A stretch of DNA of 61,740 nucleotides from NCBI GenBank assembly GCA_934330725.1, contig CAKRGM010000012.1, positions 1 through 61,740 of the forward strand, written 5' to 3'. Shown here piece by piece: positions 1 to 6,451 of this stretch. A program made the position numbers and the translations under genes. Position 1 is the first letter of the stretch. Every line of letters begins with the position of its first letter. The stretch is from an uncultured Lachnospiraceae bacterium. GTDB lineage: Bacteria; Bacillota; Clostridia; Lachnospirales; Lachnospiraceae. The notes beneath the pieces were generated by a model. That model was not told the DNA's origin. It saw only the letters and a program-made list of their open reading frames with translations, and made no database searches.

Positions 1-46
1 CAGTAATGCATATGAAAGCCACATAAGAAATGGAGACATAATTGTA

Positions 47-637
47 ATGGAAAATATATCAAAATTATTAGTAGACAAAATGTTATCTAAAAAATTGATA
101 GAAAAAAAAGACCAGGATATGTACATATATTCAGTACAGTTAATATTGGAGAAAGTTATTGCATATGCAGCATTATTAGCGTTGTCAGTAATATTTAATG
201 TCACAATACAGACGGTGATATTCATATTATTTTTTTCAAATATAAGAAGGTATTCCGGGGGATTTCATTTAAAGTATTTTTACACCTGTTTTATTTTTTC
301 AAGTTTTCTATACATTTTGTGGGTAAATATAATATGTCCAAGGCTGGGGGATTATACAAAGTGGAGTTTACTGGGATTATTAATAACAGGTTCTATTATC
401 CTGATATTAGGGGCAGTAAATAATCCATATATATGCTGGGATAAAAGCGAGCATAAGAAAAACAGTGAGCTTACAAGACTCATGATACTGATAGAATTGT
501 TTATTGCTGTTGCACTGTACTTTATTAAAATAGATGACAGTTATTTATGGTATATAAGTTTTGCCGTTACATTGAGTGCGGCATCACTTATTATAGAAAA
601 AATTAAAAGGAGGAAATTTAACAATGAAGAATTTTAG
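47..637 (+). CDS. agrB: AgrB-type quorum-sensing peptide protease/transporter
   Basis: Membrane cysteine endopeptidase that cuts the C-terminal tail from an AgrD precursor and helps form the cyclic autoinducer. The 196-residue length is normal for the family. The signature is visible: RRYSGGFH at about residues 67-74 with His74, then Cys81 seven residues later, matching the catalytic His/Cys pair of staphylococcal AgrB. Several hydrophobic segments follow (about 35-65, 80-95, 105-125, 145-185). GGAG at 32-35 supports the ATG at 47, although the frame stays open to the left edge of the window. The 3' end overlaps the start of agrD (624). No agrC/agrA kinase or regulator lies downstream, so they would have to be upstream of the window or elsewhere. 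Confidence 0.9.
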   Translation: MENISKLLVDKMLSKKLIEKKDQDMYIYSVQLILEKVIAYAALLALSVIFNVTIQTVIFILFFSNIRRYSGGFHLKYFYTCFIFSSFLYILWVNIICPRLGDYTKWSLLGLLITGSIILILGAVNNPYICWDKSEHKKNSELTRLMILIELFIAVALYFIKIDDSYLWYISFAVTLSAASLIIEKIKRRKFNNEEF

Positions 638-779
638 TGAAGGTATGCTGGTAGCAGTGAAGAAGGCAGCAGGTTATGTGATTGACCAGGAGAAGGCAGG
701 ACAGTCATTTTGTCCAATGATTTTCCATCAGCCTAAAAGACCTAAGAAAAATGTTTCTGAAACAAAAGCATCAAAGTAG
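624..779 (+). CDS. agrD: AgrD-like cyclic autoinducer precursor (51 aa)
   Basis: Short gene starting inside the last codons of agrB, with AGGAGG about 8 bases upstream of ATG 624. The product has an amphipathic N-terminal region (MKNFSEGMLVAVKKAAGYVI), then a single cysteine, Cys30, in SFCPMIF, then a Pro/Lys-rich tail HQPKRPKK. This is the layout of clostridial AgrD: leader helix, a Cys followed by four residues that close the thiolactone ring, and a charged C-terminal recognition tail. By analogy the predicted ring is C30-P-M-I-F34, with AgrB cleaving before His35. The length of the exocyclic tail cannot be told from sequence. Overlap with agrB implies translational coupling. Confidence 0.85.
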   Translation: MKNFSEGMLVAVKKAAGYVIDQEKAGQSFCPMIFHQPKRPKKNVSETKASK

Positions 780-859
780 AAGAAAATCCAGACCGGTGCG
801 TTAGTTATCTGTCTAAATTTGTAACATGAGGTTTGCTATTGATAAGGGAAAAGGATTAT

Positions 860-2164
860 ATGGAAGAAGCAGTAGATATATTACAGACTGGGGGGATGGA
901 TTACAGGTTTAAGTTAAGCAGAATAAAGACTGACAAAGATAAAGACAGGCTTGGTAAAATTGAAGATATAATAGCGGAACATAAAGGAATAGATAAAGGC
1001 ATTGTATTAATATCTGACAGAAATGGACATGATGAGTTAATTTTAGCCGTAGTTCCTCATATAAAAAAAGTTAATGAAGCTCCATATAAAACAAAATTTA
1101 TATATATATTGGATAATGGAATTACAGAGGCAAAAAAAGAAGCGGTAAGAGTATTTCTGGTGCATTTATTAAATGAAATTGATGCAGGAAACATATCAGT
1201 TGTTAAAGATATGCAGCCATTATGCGAAATATGGCGTAAAAAAATAAGTGGAACAAAAGAAATTTCTATTAATAAAAGTTTAGTTGATATGTATTCGCTA
1301 AAAAATGCAATGCCTTTATTTTCAGATATTCTTGTTGGAAACAAAAGTGCTGCAGAACTTTTAAAGTCTCCTCGCTTTAATCCTGAATATCTGGCGCTTG
1401 ACAGACTGGGAGTAAATGTTTTTTTAAATAAAATATTTGACGTTGTTAATAAAAACAATAAAAAAAACCGAATAGGAATAATATATGCCCGTACCGGAAA
1501 ATTAATTGAAATTTTAGAGAAAAAGACAAAGGGACAGGAGTATATATTGTTTGACAGTTCACCGGAAATGCTTGAAAGTGCAAAAAAGAGAGATACAAAA
1601 TATAATACATATAGGTATTCTGCTGTAAAACATGGATGCGTTGAGCATAAATATCTTGAATCATGTGATTATGTTATTGCTGTCAATACACTCCATCAGC
1701 TTAAAAATGGCATGGACGGGCTAAAACTGTCTAATATGATGATGAAGGCCAATGGAAAATTAATAATAATTAATCATGTAAAAGAGGATATAATGTCACT
1801 GGTTTCATCTTATGTATTGCGGCTGCAAAATGCTGAAAAACAACTGGAATGTAAGGAAAATTCTTTACAGTTTCCACAAATGGATCAGTTAGCTCAAATA
1901 TTGTCACTCTCAGGATTTCAGATAAAGACACATGAGGTGTCGGCTCTTGATAATATAGGCTGTATAGAGGCTGTCAAAAAATCTGGAGATATAAGCAATA
2001 TTGATGATTGTATTTATAGTGAGGTAAAAAACAATCTTCCAGATGAGGTTTCTATGGGAAAATGCGCTTATTTTATAAATTTTCCGCTAAATAACGATGG
2101 AAAAGCTGACAAAGAAGAAATACTGTCAGGTATCAAATTTCATCAGGATAAGGAGGATGATTAA
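860..2164 (+). CDS. Detached NRPS fragment: adenylation-domain C-terminal part with inserted methyltransferase
   Basis: 434 residues. Residues 10-67 resemble the end of a nonribosomal peptide synthetase adenylation domain (A8-like GGMDYRFKLS, then a LGKIEDII helix and a 'HDELILAVVP' strand). Residues about 204-320 resemble the methyltransferase domain of NRPS/PKS enzymes: IGIIYARTGKL at the SAM loop, LFDSSPEML, CDYVIAVNTLHQL, ANGKLIIINH. Residues 393-422 return to an A10-like ending, NLPDEVS then NFPLNNDGKADKEEIL, with the conserved Lys415. So an MT sits between A8 and A10, as in MT-interrupted A domains, but the large A subdomain and any condensation or carrier domain are absent. The glycine-rich SAM loop is degenerate. 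ATG 860 is preferred because AAAAGG lies 5 bases upstream; TTG 833 is an alternative. It follows agrD by 80 bases. Activity is unknown. Confidence 0.6.
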   Translation: MEEAVDILQTGGMDYRFKLSRIKTDKDKDRLGKIEDIIAEHKGIDKGIVLISDRNGHDELILAVVPHIKKVNEAPYKTKFIYILDNGITEAKKEAVRVFLVHLLNEIDAGNISVVKDMQPLCEIWRKKISGTKEISINKSLVDMYSLKNAMPLFSDILVGNKSAAELLKSPRFNPEYLALDRLGVNVFLNKIFDVVNKNNKKNRIGIIYARTGKLIEILEKKTKGQEYILFDSSPEMLESAKKRDTKYNTYRYSAVKHGCVEHKYLESCDYVIAVNTLHQLKNGMDGLKLSNMMMKANGKLIIINHVKEDIMSLVSSYVLRLQNAEKQLECKENSLQFPQMDQLAQILSLSGFQIKTHEVSALDNIGCIEAVKKSGDISNIDDCIYSEVKNNLPDEVSMGKCAYFINFPLNNDGKADKEEILSGIKFHQDKEDD

Positions 2165-2193
2165 TACACCCTTAAGGGTGGCAAACATAATAC

Positions 2194-2230
2194 AAAGACG
2201 TATGTGAAGAGATTCATATACGTCTTTTTT
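2194..2230 (+). terminator. Intrinsic terminator after the agrBD/NRPS-fragment unit
   Basis: AAAGACGTAT pairs with ATACGTCTTT around a short loop and runs into TTTTTT. It sits 30 bases after the stop codon at 2164. Confidence 0.8.
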
Positions 2231-2384
2231 CTTTACGGTAATATGGCTTTGCATTATAATATTTTGGATTATATGCCAATTTCTTTGTTATATAAAACAA
2301 AAAAAAGAAGTTGTTATATTTATCAAGCTTTTTAATTAATAATATTGAGGTTTATTTTATCAGTATATATAATTGTATTTGATC

Positions 2385-2419
2385 AAAGGGGGTCTGTCAG
2401 TTAATGATAGACCTCCTTT
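2385..2419 (+). other. Strong stem-loop in the leader region of the aminotransferase gene
   Basis: AAAGGGGGTCTGTCA (2385-2399) pairs with TGATAGACCTCCTTT (2405-2419) with about one mismatch and a 5-base loop. Only a weak T-rich stretch follows. It lies about 110 bases before the aminotransferase start, so it could be an attenuator, a leader structure, or the end of an unseen small transcript. Confidence 0.45.
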
Positions 2420-2438
2420 ATTATGTGGGATGTTGTTT

Positions 2439-2501
2439 ATGAGGACATTAGGAATGAAAAACCGCGTTCAGTTATTTAAAATGATAAAGGAAAAAGAGTA
2501 A
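2439..2501 (+). CDS. Possible 20-codon leader ORF
   Basis: ATG at 2439 to TAA at 2501 encodes MRTLGMKNRVQLFKMIKEKE, a basic peptide. It lies between the stem-loop at 2385-2419 and the aminotransferase start at 2529. There is only a weak ribosome binding site (GTGGGA). The peptide shows no run of one amino acid that would point to classical attenuation. It is listed because the 364-base gap otherwise holds only hairpins. Confidence 0.2.
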   Translation: MRTLGMKNRVQLFKMIKEKE

Positions 2502-2528
2502 AAAGCGCGCGTAGAAAAGAGGCATGTT

Positions 2529-3680
2529 ATGGAATATTCAAAGGTAATAACTAAAATGGAAGCTTCACCTATCAGGGCAATGATGGTTAAGGCAGCTGCT
2601 AAGGATAACGTAATTTCACTAAGTCCGGGACAACCCGATTTTATTCCGGAACCTAATGTTATTGAATATGCTAAATCCAAAATGGAGGAAAGTTCAAGGT
2701 ATGCTCCGGGAGCAGGTATAGATTCATTAAGAGAGACATATGTAGAATATTTAAATGATGAAATAGGAACAGATTATACTGTAGATAATGTAATGGTTAC
2801 AGTTGGAGGAATGTCTGCACTTCATCTGGCATTAAGCAGTATATTAAATCCGGGTGATGAAGTACTTGTAAGCGAACCATATTTTACAAATTATGACGGA
2901 ATGATAAGGATGACAAATGGTACCCCTGTAAAAATGAAGGTGACAGAGGAGGATAATTTTCAGGTTACAGCCGAAATAATAGAACAGTATATCACGGACA
3001 AAACTAAGGCTATAATATTGAATTCCCCATGTAATCCAACAGGTCAGGTACTTGATGAGGATACAATTACTAAAATTGCAGAACTGGCACTTAAAAACGA
3101 TATTTTTGTGATAAGTGATGAAGTATACCGTCATATCATATATGACAATAAGAAATTTTACAGTATTGCATCAATTTCGCAGATGAAAGAGAATGCCATT
3201 GTTGTTGACAGTTGCTCGAAAAGCAGTGCAATGGCGGGCTTTAGAGTAGGATTTCTTACAGGACCACAGACACTGATTGAATTATGTACAAAGGCAATTG
3301 AAAATGTTTATTCATGTGCTACAACGATGTGCCAGTTTGCAGCTGAAGAAGCGATAAAAACAGGTGCGGATTATAGAAAATTTATGTGCAGTGAGTATGA
3401 GAAGAGAAGAAATTATCTTTGTGACAGAATAGATAAGATGCCTGAATTATCATGCAAAAGACCACAGGGGGCATTTTATCTCTACATAAATGTTTCTAAA
3501 ACAAATATGACAGGAGAAGAATTTGCCAACAATCTTCTGGAAAAAGGGAATGTTGCAGTTGTTCCTGGAAGTTCATTTGGAGAAAGTGGCAAAAATTATA
3601 TACGTATTTCATTTGCTACTTCAATGGAAAATCTAATAGAAGCTTTTAACAGAATAGAGGCATTTGTAAGTTCAATATAA
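2529..3680 (+). CDS. Class I/II pyridoxal-phosphate aminotransferase
   Basis: Cytosolic fold-type I PLP enzyme of the aspartate aminotransferase superfamily, 383 residues, full length. It opens with the usual SPIRAMM and LSPGQPDF substrate-loop motif. PLP contacts are visible: NSPCNPTGQ at about 160-168, ISDEVYR with the pyridoxine Asp at about 196-202, and Lys231 in SCSKSSAMAGFRVGF as the Schiff-base lysine. The C-terminal YIRISFATS contains the carboxylate-binding Arg. AGAGG seven bases upstream supports ATG 2529. The amino donor cannot be assigned from sequence; aspartate-like or aromatic aminotransferase are both possible. A PanE-like relic follows on the same strand and then the PLP synthase genes. 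Confidence 0.88.
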   Translation: MEYSKVITKMEASPIRAMMVKAAAKDNVISLSPGQPDFIPEPNVIEYAKSKMEESSRYAPGAGIDSLRETYVEYLNDEIGTDYTVDNVMVTVGGMSALHLALSSILNPGDEVLVSEPYFTNYDGMIRMTNGTPVKMKVTEEDNFQVTAEIIEQYITDKTKAIILNSPCNPTGQVLDEDTITKIAELALKNDIFVISDEVYRHIIYDNKKFYSIASISQMKENAIVVDSCSKSSAMAGFRVGFLTGPQTLIELCTKAIENVYSCATTMCQFAAEEAIKTGADYRKFMCSEYEKRRNYLCDRIDKMPELSCKRPQGAFYLYINVSKTNMTGEEFANNLLEKGNVAVVPGSSFGESGKNYIRISFATSMENLIEAFNRIEAFVSSI

Positions 3681-3741
3681 AGTCCAATATAAAAAGGATA
3701 AATGAAAAATTATAGGATAAAAGGGCAGGTGTTGTTAATTG

Positions 3742-4501
3742 ATGGAAATAAAGACAGCAGCATTAATAGGCTTGGGGGCAATTGGATGTACGGTTGCACC
3801 ATTTATACAGAAGGTGCTTGGATATGAAAATGTAAGGATTATTGCCGGTGGAAAAAGAAAAGAACGTATTCAGAATAACCCGACAATTGTAAATGGCGTT
3901 CCATATAATTTTTTTGTAGCAGATCCTCAAGAAAAGATGGAGCCGACAGACATAGTATTTGTTACTGTAAAACATGCTGCACTGAAACAGGCGGTAAAGG
4001 ATATAGCCAATCAGGTCGGAAAAGATACTATTATTTTGTCACTTATGAATGGTATTGACAGTGAGGAATGTCTGGGAGAAGCTTATGGAAGTGATAAATT
4101 ATTATATGGGCTTACATGGATAGGCGCAATAAATAAAGGAACGGAGTTTACTTTTTCAGATGCCGGAGAGGGAATAATGTTTGGAGAAAAGAAAAACGGT
4201 GAAGTGCTGACAGAAAGGGTAAGCGCCGTTAAGCGTCTGTTTGATAAGGCAGGAATTAAGAATTCAGTTCCACAAGACATGATTTACTGTATGTGGCTTA
4301 AATATATGCAGAATGTAGCAAGTAATTCTACAAGTGCTATCATAAGAGGTACATATGGATATTACAAGAAGATTGAAACAGTTAATAATGCACGTATAAT
4401 GCTTATGAAAGAAGTGGTAAAGGTATCCGAAAAACTTGGAACAGAGTGAGTATGTATATAATCTTTTAGAAGTACTTAATAAAATCAACAGCCAGCTGTA
4501 A
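3742..4501 (+). pseudogene. Ketopantoate reductase-like gene, 3' part deleted and frameshifted
   Basis: The intact frame (3742-4449, 235 codons) matches the N-terminal two thirds of PanE/ApbA reductases: NAD(P) loop GLGAIGCTVAP, VTVKHAAL, LMNGID, and the helix carrying WLKYMQNVASN with the catalytic-Lys region. The family is normally about 300 residues. The frame stops right after EVVKVSEKLGTE. In the +1 frame the next codons (4445-4501) read SEYVYNLLEVLNKINSQL and then stop, which resembles the last residues of PanE proteins. The simplest reading is loss of roughly 55-60 codons with a frameshift, removing the substrate-binding C-terminal helix and the catalytic Glu. A shortened but expressed protein is possible. 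The start is ATG 3742, after a TTG in frame; the ribosome site is weak. Confidence 0.6.
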
Positions 4502-4597
4502 ATGTGCCAGACGGCATTTATAAGCTGTTTCGAATATGTTCAGAGCAGATTTTAAAACTGACTATATCAAAAATTGCAAATATGTATGATATATATG

Positions 4598-4617
4598 GTC
4601 AGATAGAGATATCTGAC
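4598..4617. promoter_or_regulatory. 20-bp palindrome upstream of pdxS, possible operator
   Basis: GTCAGATA-GAGA-TATCTGAC is a perfect inverted repeat with 8-bp arms, 111 bases before the pdxS start. No T-run follows, so it is not a terminator. It could bind a regulator or form a leader hairpin. No clear -35/-10 pair could be fixed around it. Confidence 0.4.
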
Positions 4618-4728
4618 TATTATCTGGTATCACAAAAAAATATAAAAATGAGCATTTTAATATATCCAGAAGGGAATATAATATGTTCTAACAAAACAAA
4701 TTGTTGAACAAGGAAAGGATATAAGAAA

Positions 4729-5619
4729 ATGAGTGAAAATAGTATACCAGAAAGCAGACATGGATTAAACAAAGAACTTGCACAGATGTTAAAAGGTGGC
4801 GTCATCATGGACGTAACTACACCAGAACAGGCAAGAATAGCTCAGGAGGCTGGTGCATGTGCAGTTATGGCACTTGAAAGAATTCCTGCAGATATAAGAG
4901 CAGCAGGTGGTGTTGCAAGAATGAGTGATCCAAAGATGATTAAGGGAATTCAGGAAGCAGTAACAATTCCGGTTATGGCAAAATGCAGAATTGGACATTT
5001 CGCAGAAGCACAGATTCTTGAGGCTATAGAAATTGATTATATTGATGAGAGTGAAGTTTTATCACCTGCAGATGATGTATATCATATTGACAAGACAAAG
5101 TTCAAGGTTCCATTTGTATGTGGTGCAAAGGATCTTGGAGAAGCTTTAAGACGTATCAATGAAGGTGCGTCAATGATAAGAACAAAAGGTGAACCGGGAA
5201 CAGGTGATGTTGTTCAGGCTGTAAGACATATGAGAAAAATGAACAGTGAAATTGCAAGACTTGCTTCACTTCGTGAGGATGAATTATTCCAGGCAGCAAA
5301 GGAATTAGAGGTTCCTTATGAATTAGTACAGTATGTACATGCGAATAAGAGACTTCCTGTTGTTAATTTTGCAGCCGGTGGTGTTGCAACACCTGCAGAT
5401 GCCGCACTTATGATGCAGTTAGGTGCAGAAGGTGTATTTGTAGGTTCTGGTATATTCAAATCAGGAAACCCACAGAAGAGAGCAGCGGCAATTGTTAAGG
5501 CTGTTACAAATTATACAGATGCTAAGCTCATAGCCGAGTTATCAGAAGATCTTGGTGAAGCCATGGTTGGTATTAATGAACAGGAAATCCAGTTATTAAT
5601 GGCTGAAAGAGGAAAGTAG
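4729..5619 (+). CDS. pdxS: Pyridoxal 5'-phosphate synthase, lyase subunit PdxS
   Basis: Builds PLP from ribose 5-phosphate, glyceraldehyde 3-phosphate and ammonia supplied by PdxT. It forms a 12-mer core in the cytosol. The 296-residue protein is highly conserved: GGVIMDVTTPEQA with Asp28, PVMAKCRIGH with Lys85 and TKGEPGTGD with Lys153 (the two lysines that carry the covalent intermediates), and phosphate-binding glycine loops (FAAGGVATPADA, GVFVGSGIFKS). The start has AAGGAAAGG upstream. pdxT follows after 12 bases. Its position after a PLP-dependent aminotransferase is consistent with cofactor supply but does not prove co-regulation. Confidence 0.98.
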   Translation: MSENSIPESRHGLNKELAQMLKGGVIMDVTTPEQARIAQEAGACAVMALERIPADIRAAGGVARMSDPKMIKGIQEAVTIPVMAKCRIGHFAEAQILEAIEIDYIDESEVLSPADDVYHIDKTKFKVPFVCGAKDLGEALRRINEGASMIRTKGEPGTGDVVQAVRHMRKMNSEIARLASLREDELFQAAKELEVPYELVQYVHANKRLPVVNFAAGGVATPADAALMMQLGAEGVFVGSGIFKSGNPQKRAAAIVKAVTNYTDAKLIAELSEDLGEAMVGINEQEIQLLMAERGK

Positions 5620-5631
5620 GAGGCATTTGCG

Positions 5632-6204
5632 ATGAAGGTTGGAGTTCTTGCAGTTCAGGGAGCATTTGCTGAACATGAACAGGCGTTAAATGAGTTAGGG
5701 ATAGAATGTGTAGAGCTTAGACAGAAGTCAGATCTTAAAGAAAATATTAGTGGACTTGTTTTCCCAGGCGGGGAAAGTACAGTTCAGGGTAAGCTTATCA
5801 GGGAACTTGATATGTATGATACGATAAAAAATCATATAAATGAAGGAATGCCTGTTTTAGCGACATGTGCAGGTCTTATTCTTCTTGCTGATAATTTAAG
5901 CAATGACCCTGTGGTTCATCTTGGAACATTACCCGTTACTGTAAAGAGAAATGCATATGGCAGACAGCTTGGAAGCTTTGCAACTGACCATGATATTAAA
6001 ATAGGCGGACAGACAATAGCTGATTTTCCAATGAGATTTATAAGAGCTCCATATATCGAGAGTACTGCAGATGATGTTGAAGTCTGTGCAGAAGTTGATG
6101 GAAATACAGTTATGGTACGTTACAAAAATCAGCTTGCACTGTCATTTCATCCTGAACTTACAAAAGATTACAGAATACATCAGATATTTAAAAACATGCT
6201 TTAA
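5632..6204 (+). CDS. pdxT: Pyridoxal 5'-phosphate synthase, glutaminase subunit PdxT
   Basis: Class I glutamine amidotransferase that releases ammonia from glutamine and passes it to PdxS. 190 residues, the usual size. The catalytic triad is visible: Cys79 in ATCAGLILLA and His173/Glu175 in SFHPEL. GGEST at 47-51 forms the oxyanion region. GGAGG lies just upstream of ATG 5632. Cotranscribed with pdxS (12-base gap) and closed by the terminator at 6237. Confidence 0.98.
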   Translation: MKVGVLAVQGAFAEHEQALNELGIECVELRQKSDLKENISGLVFPGGESTVQGKLIRELDMYDTIKNHINEGMPVLATCAGLILLADNLSNDPVVHLGTLPVTVKRNAYGRQLGSFATDHDIKIGGQTIADFPMRFIRAPYIESTADDVEVCAEVDGNTVMVRYKNQLALSFHPELTKDYRIHQIFKNML

Positions 6205-6236
6205 AAATTATATTCTGGAAATCAAGAAAAATTATC

Positions 6237-6292
6237 ATCACCCATACATTAAGACCATAAAACAGGCTTAATGCATGGGTGATTTTATTTTT
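6237..6292 (+). terminator. Intrinsic terminator of pdxST
   Basis: ATCACCCATACATTAAG pairs with CTTAATGCATGGGTGAT (one mismatch) around a 13-base loop, followed by TTTATTTTT. Confidence 0.9.
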
Positions 6293-6304
6293 AAGAATGA
6301 AGTA

Positions 6305-6318
6305 TGTAAACGTTAACG
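6305..6318 (+). promoter_or_regulatory. cre-like catabolite operator
   Basis: TGTAAACGTTAACG matches 13 of 14 positions of the Bacillus cre consensus TGWAANCGNTNWCA. It lies about 50 bases upstream of the -35 box of the surface-protein gene. Assignment to CcpA is by motif only; the core ACGTTAACGT is also a perfect palindrome that another LacI-family regulator could bind. Confidence 0.45.
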
Positions 6319-6367
6319 TCTGTTTCTAAATATATATTAAATATATAATCATATTAGCTGATAAATA

Positions 6368-6396
6368 TTGACATAAGCAGCAATAAAATATAACAT
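6368..6396 (+). promoter_or_regulatory. Sigma-A type promoter of the BspA-like gene
   Basis: TTGACA (6368-6373), 17-base spacer, TAACAT (6391-6396). It lies 55 bases before the start codon, which has a GGGGGGAT ribosome site. Confidence 0.7.
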
Positions 6397-6451
6397 AGAC
6401 TGTAGTCTAGAAGTATTAATTATTTCAAAAAAAAACAGGGGGGATTTTTTT

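Noticed and set aside
1057..1458. 133-codon minus-strand frame inside the NRPS-fragment gene
   Set aside because: Antisense shadow of a long coding frame with no ribosome site or plausible domain.
4504..4707. Open frame between the panE relic and pdxS (GTG start, 67 codons)
   Set aside because: No ribosome site, no recognisable domain, and it runs through the palindrome at 4598; treated as leader sequence.
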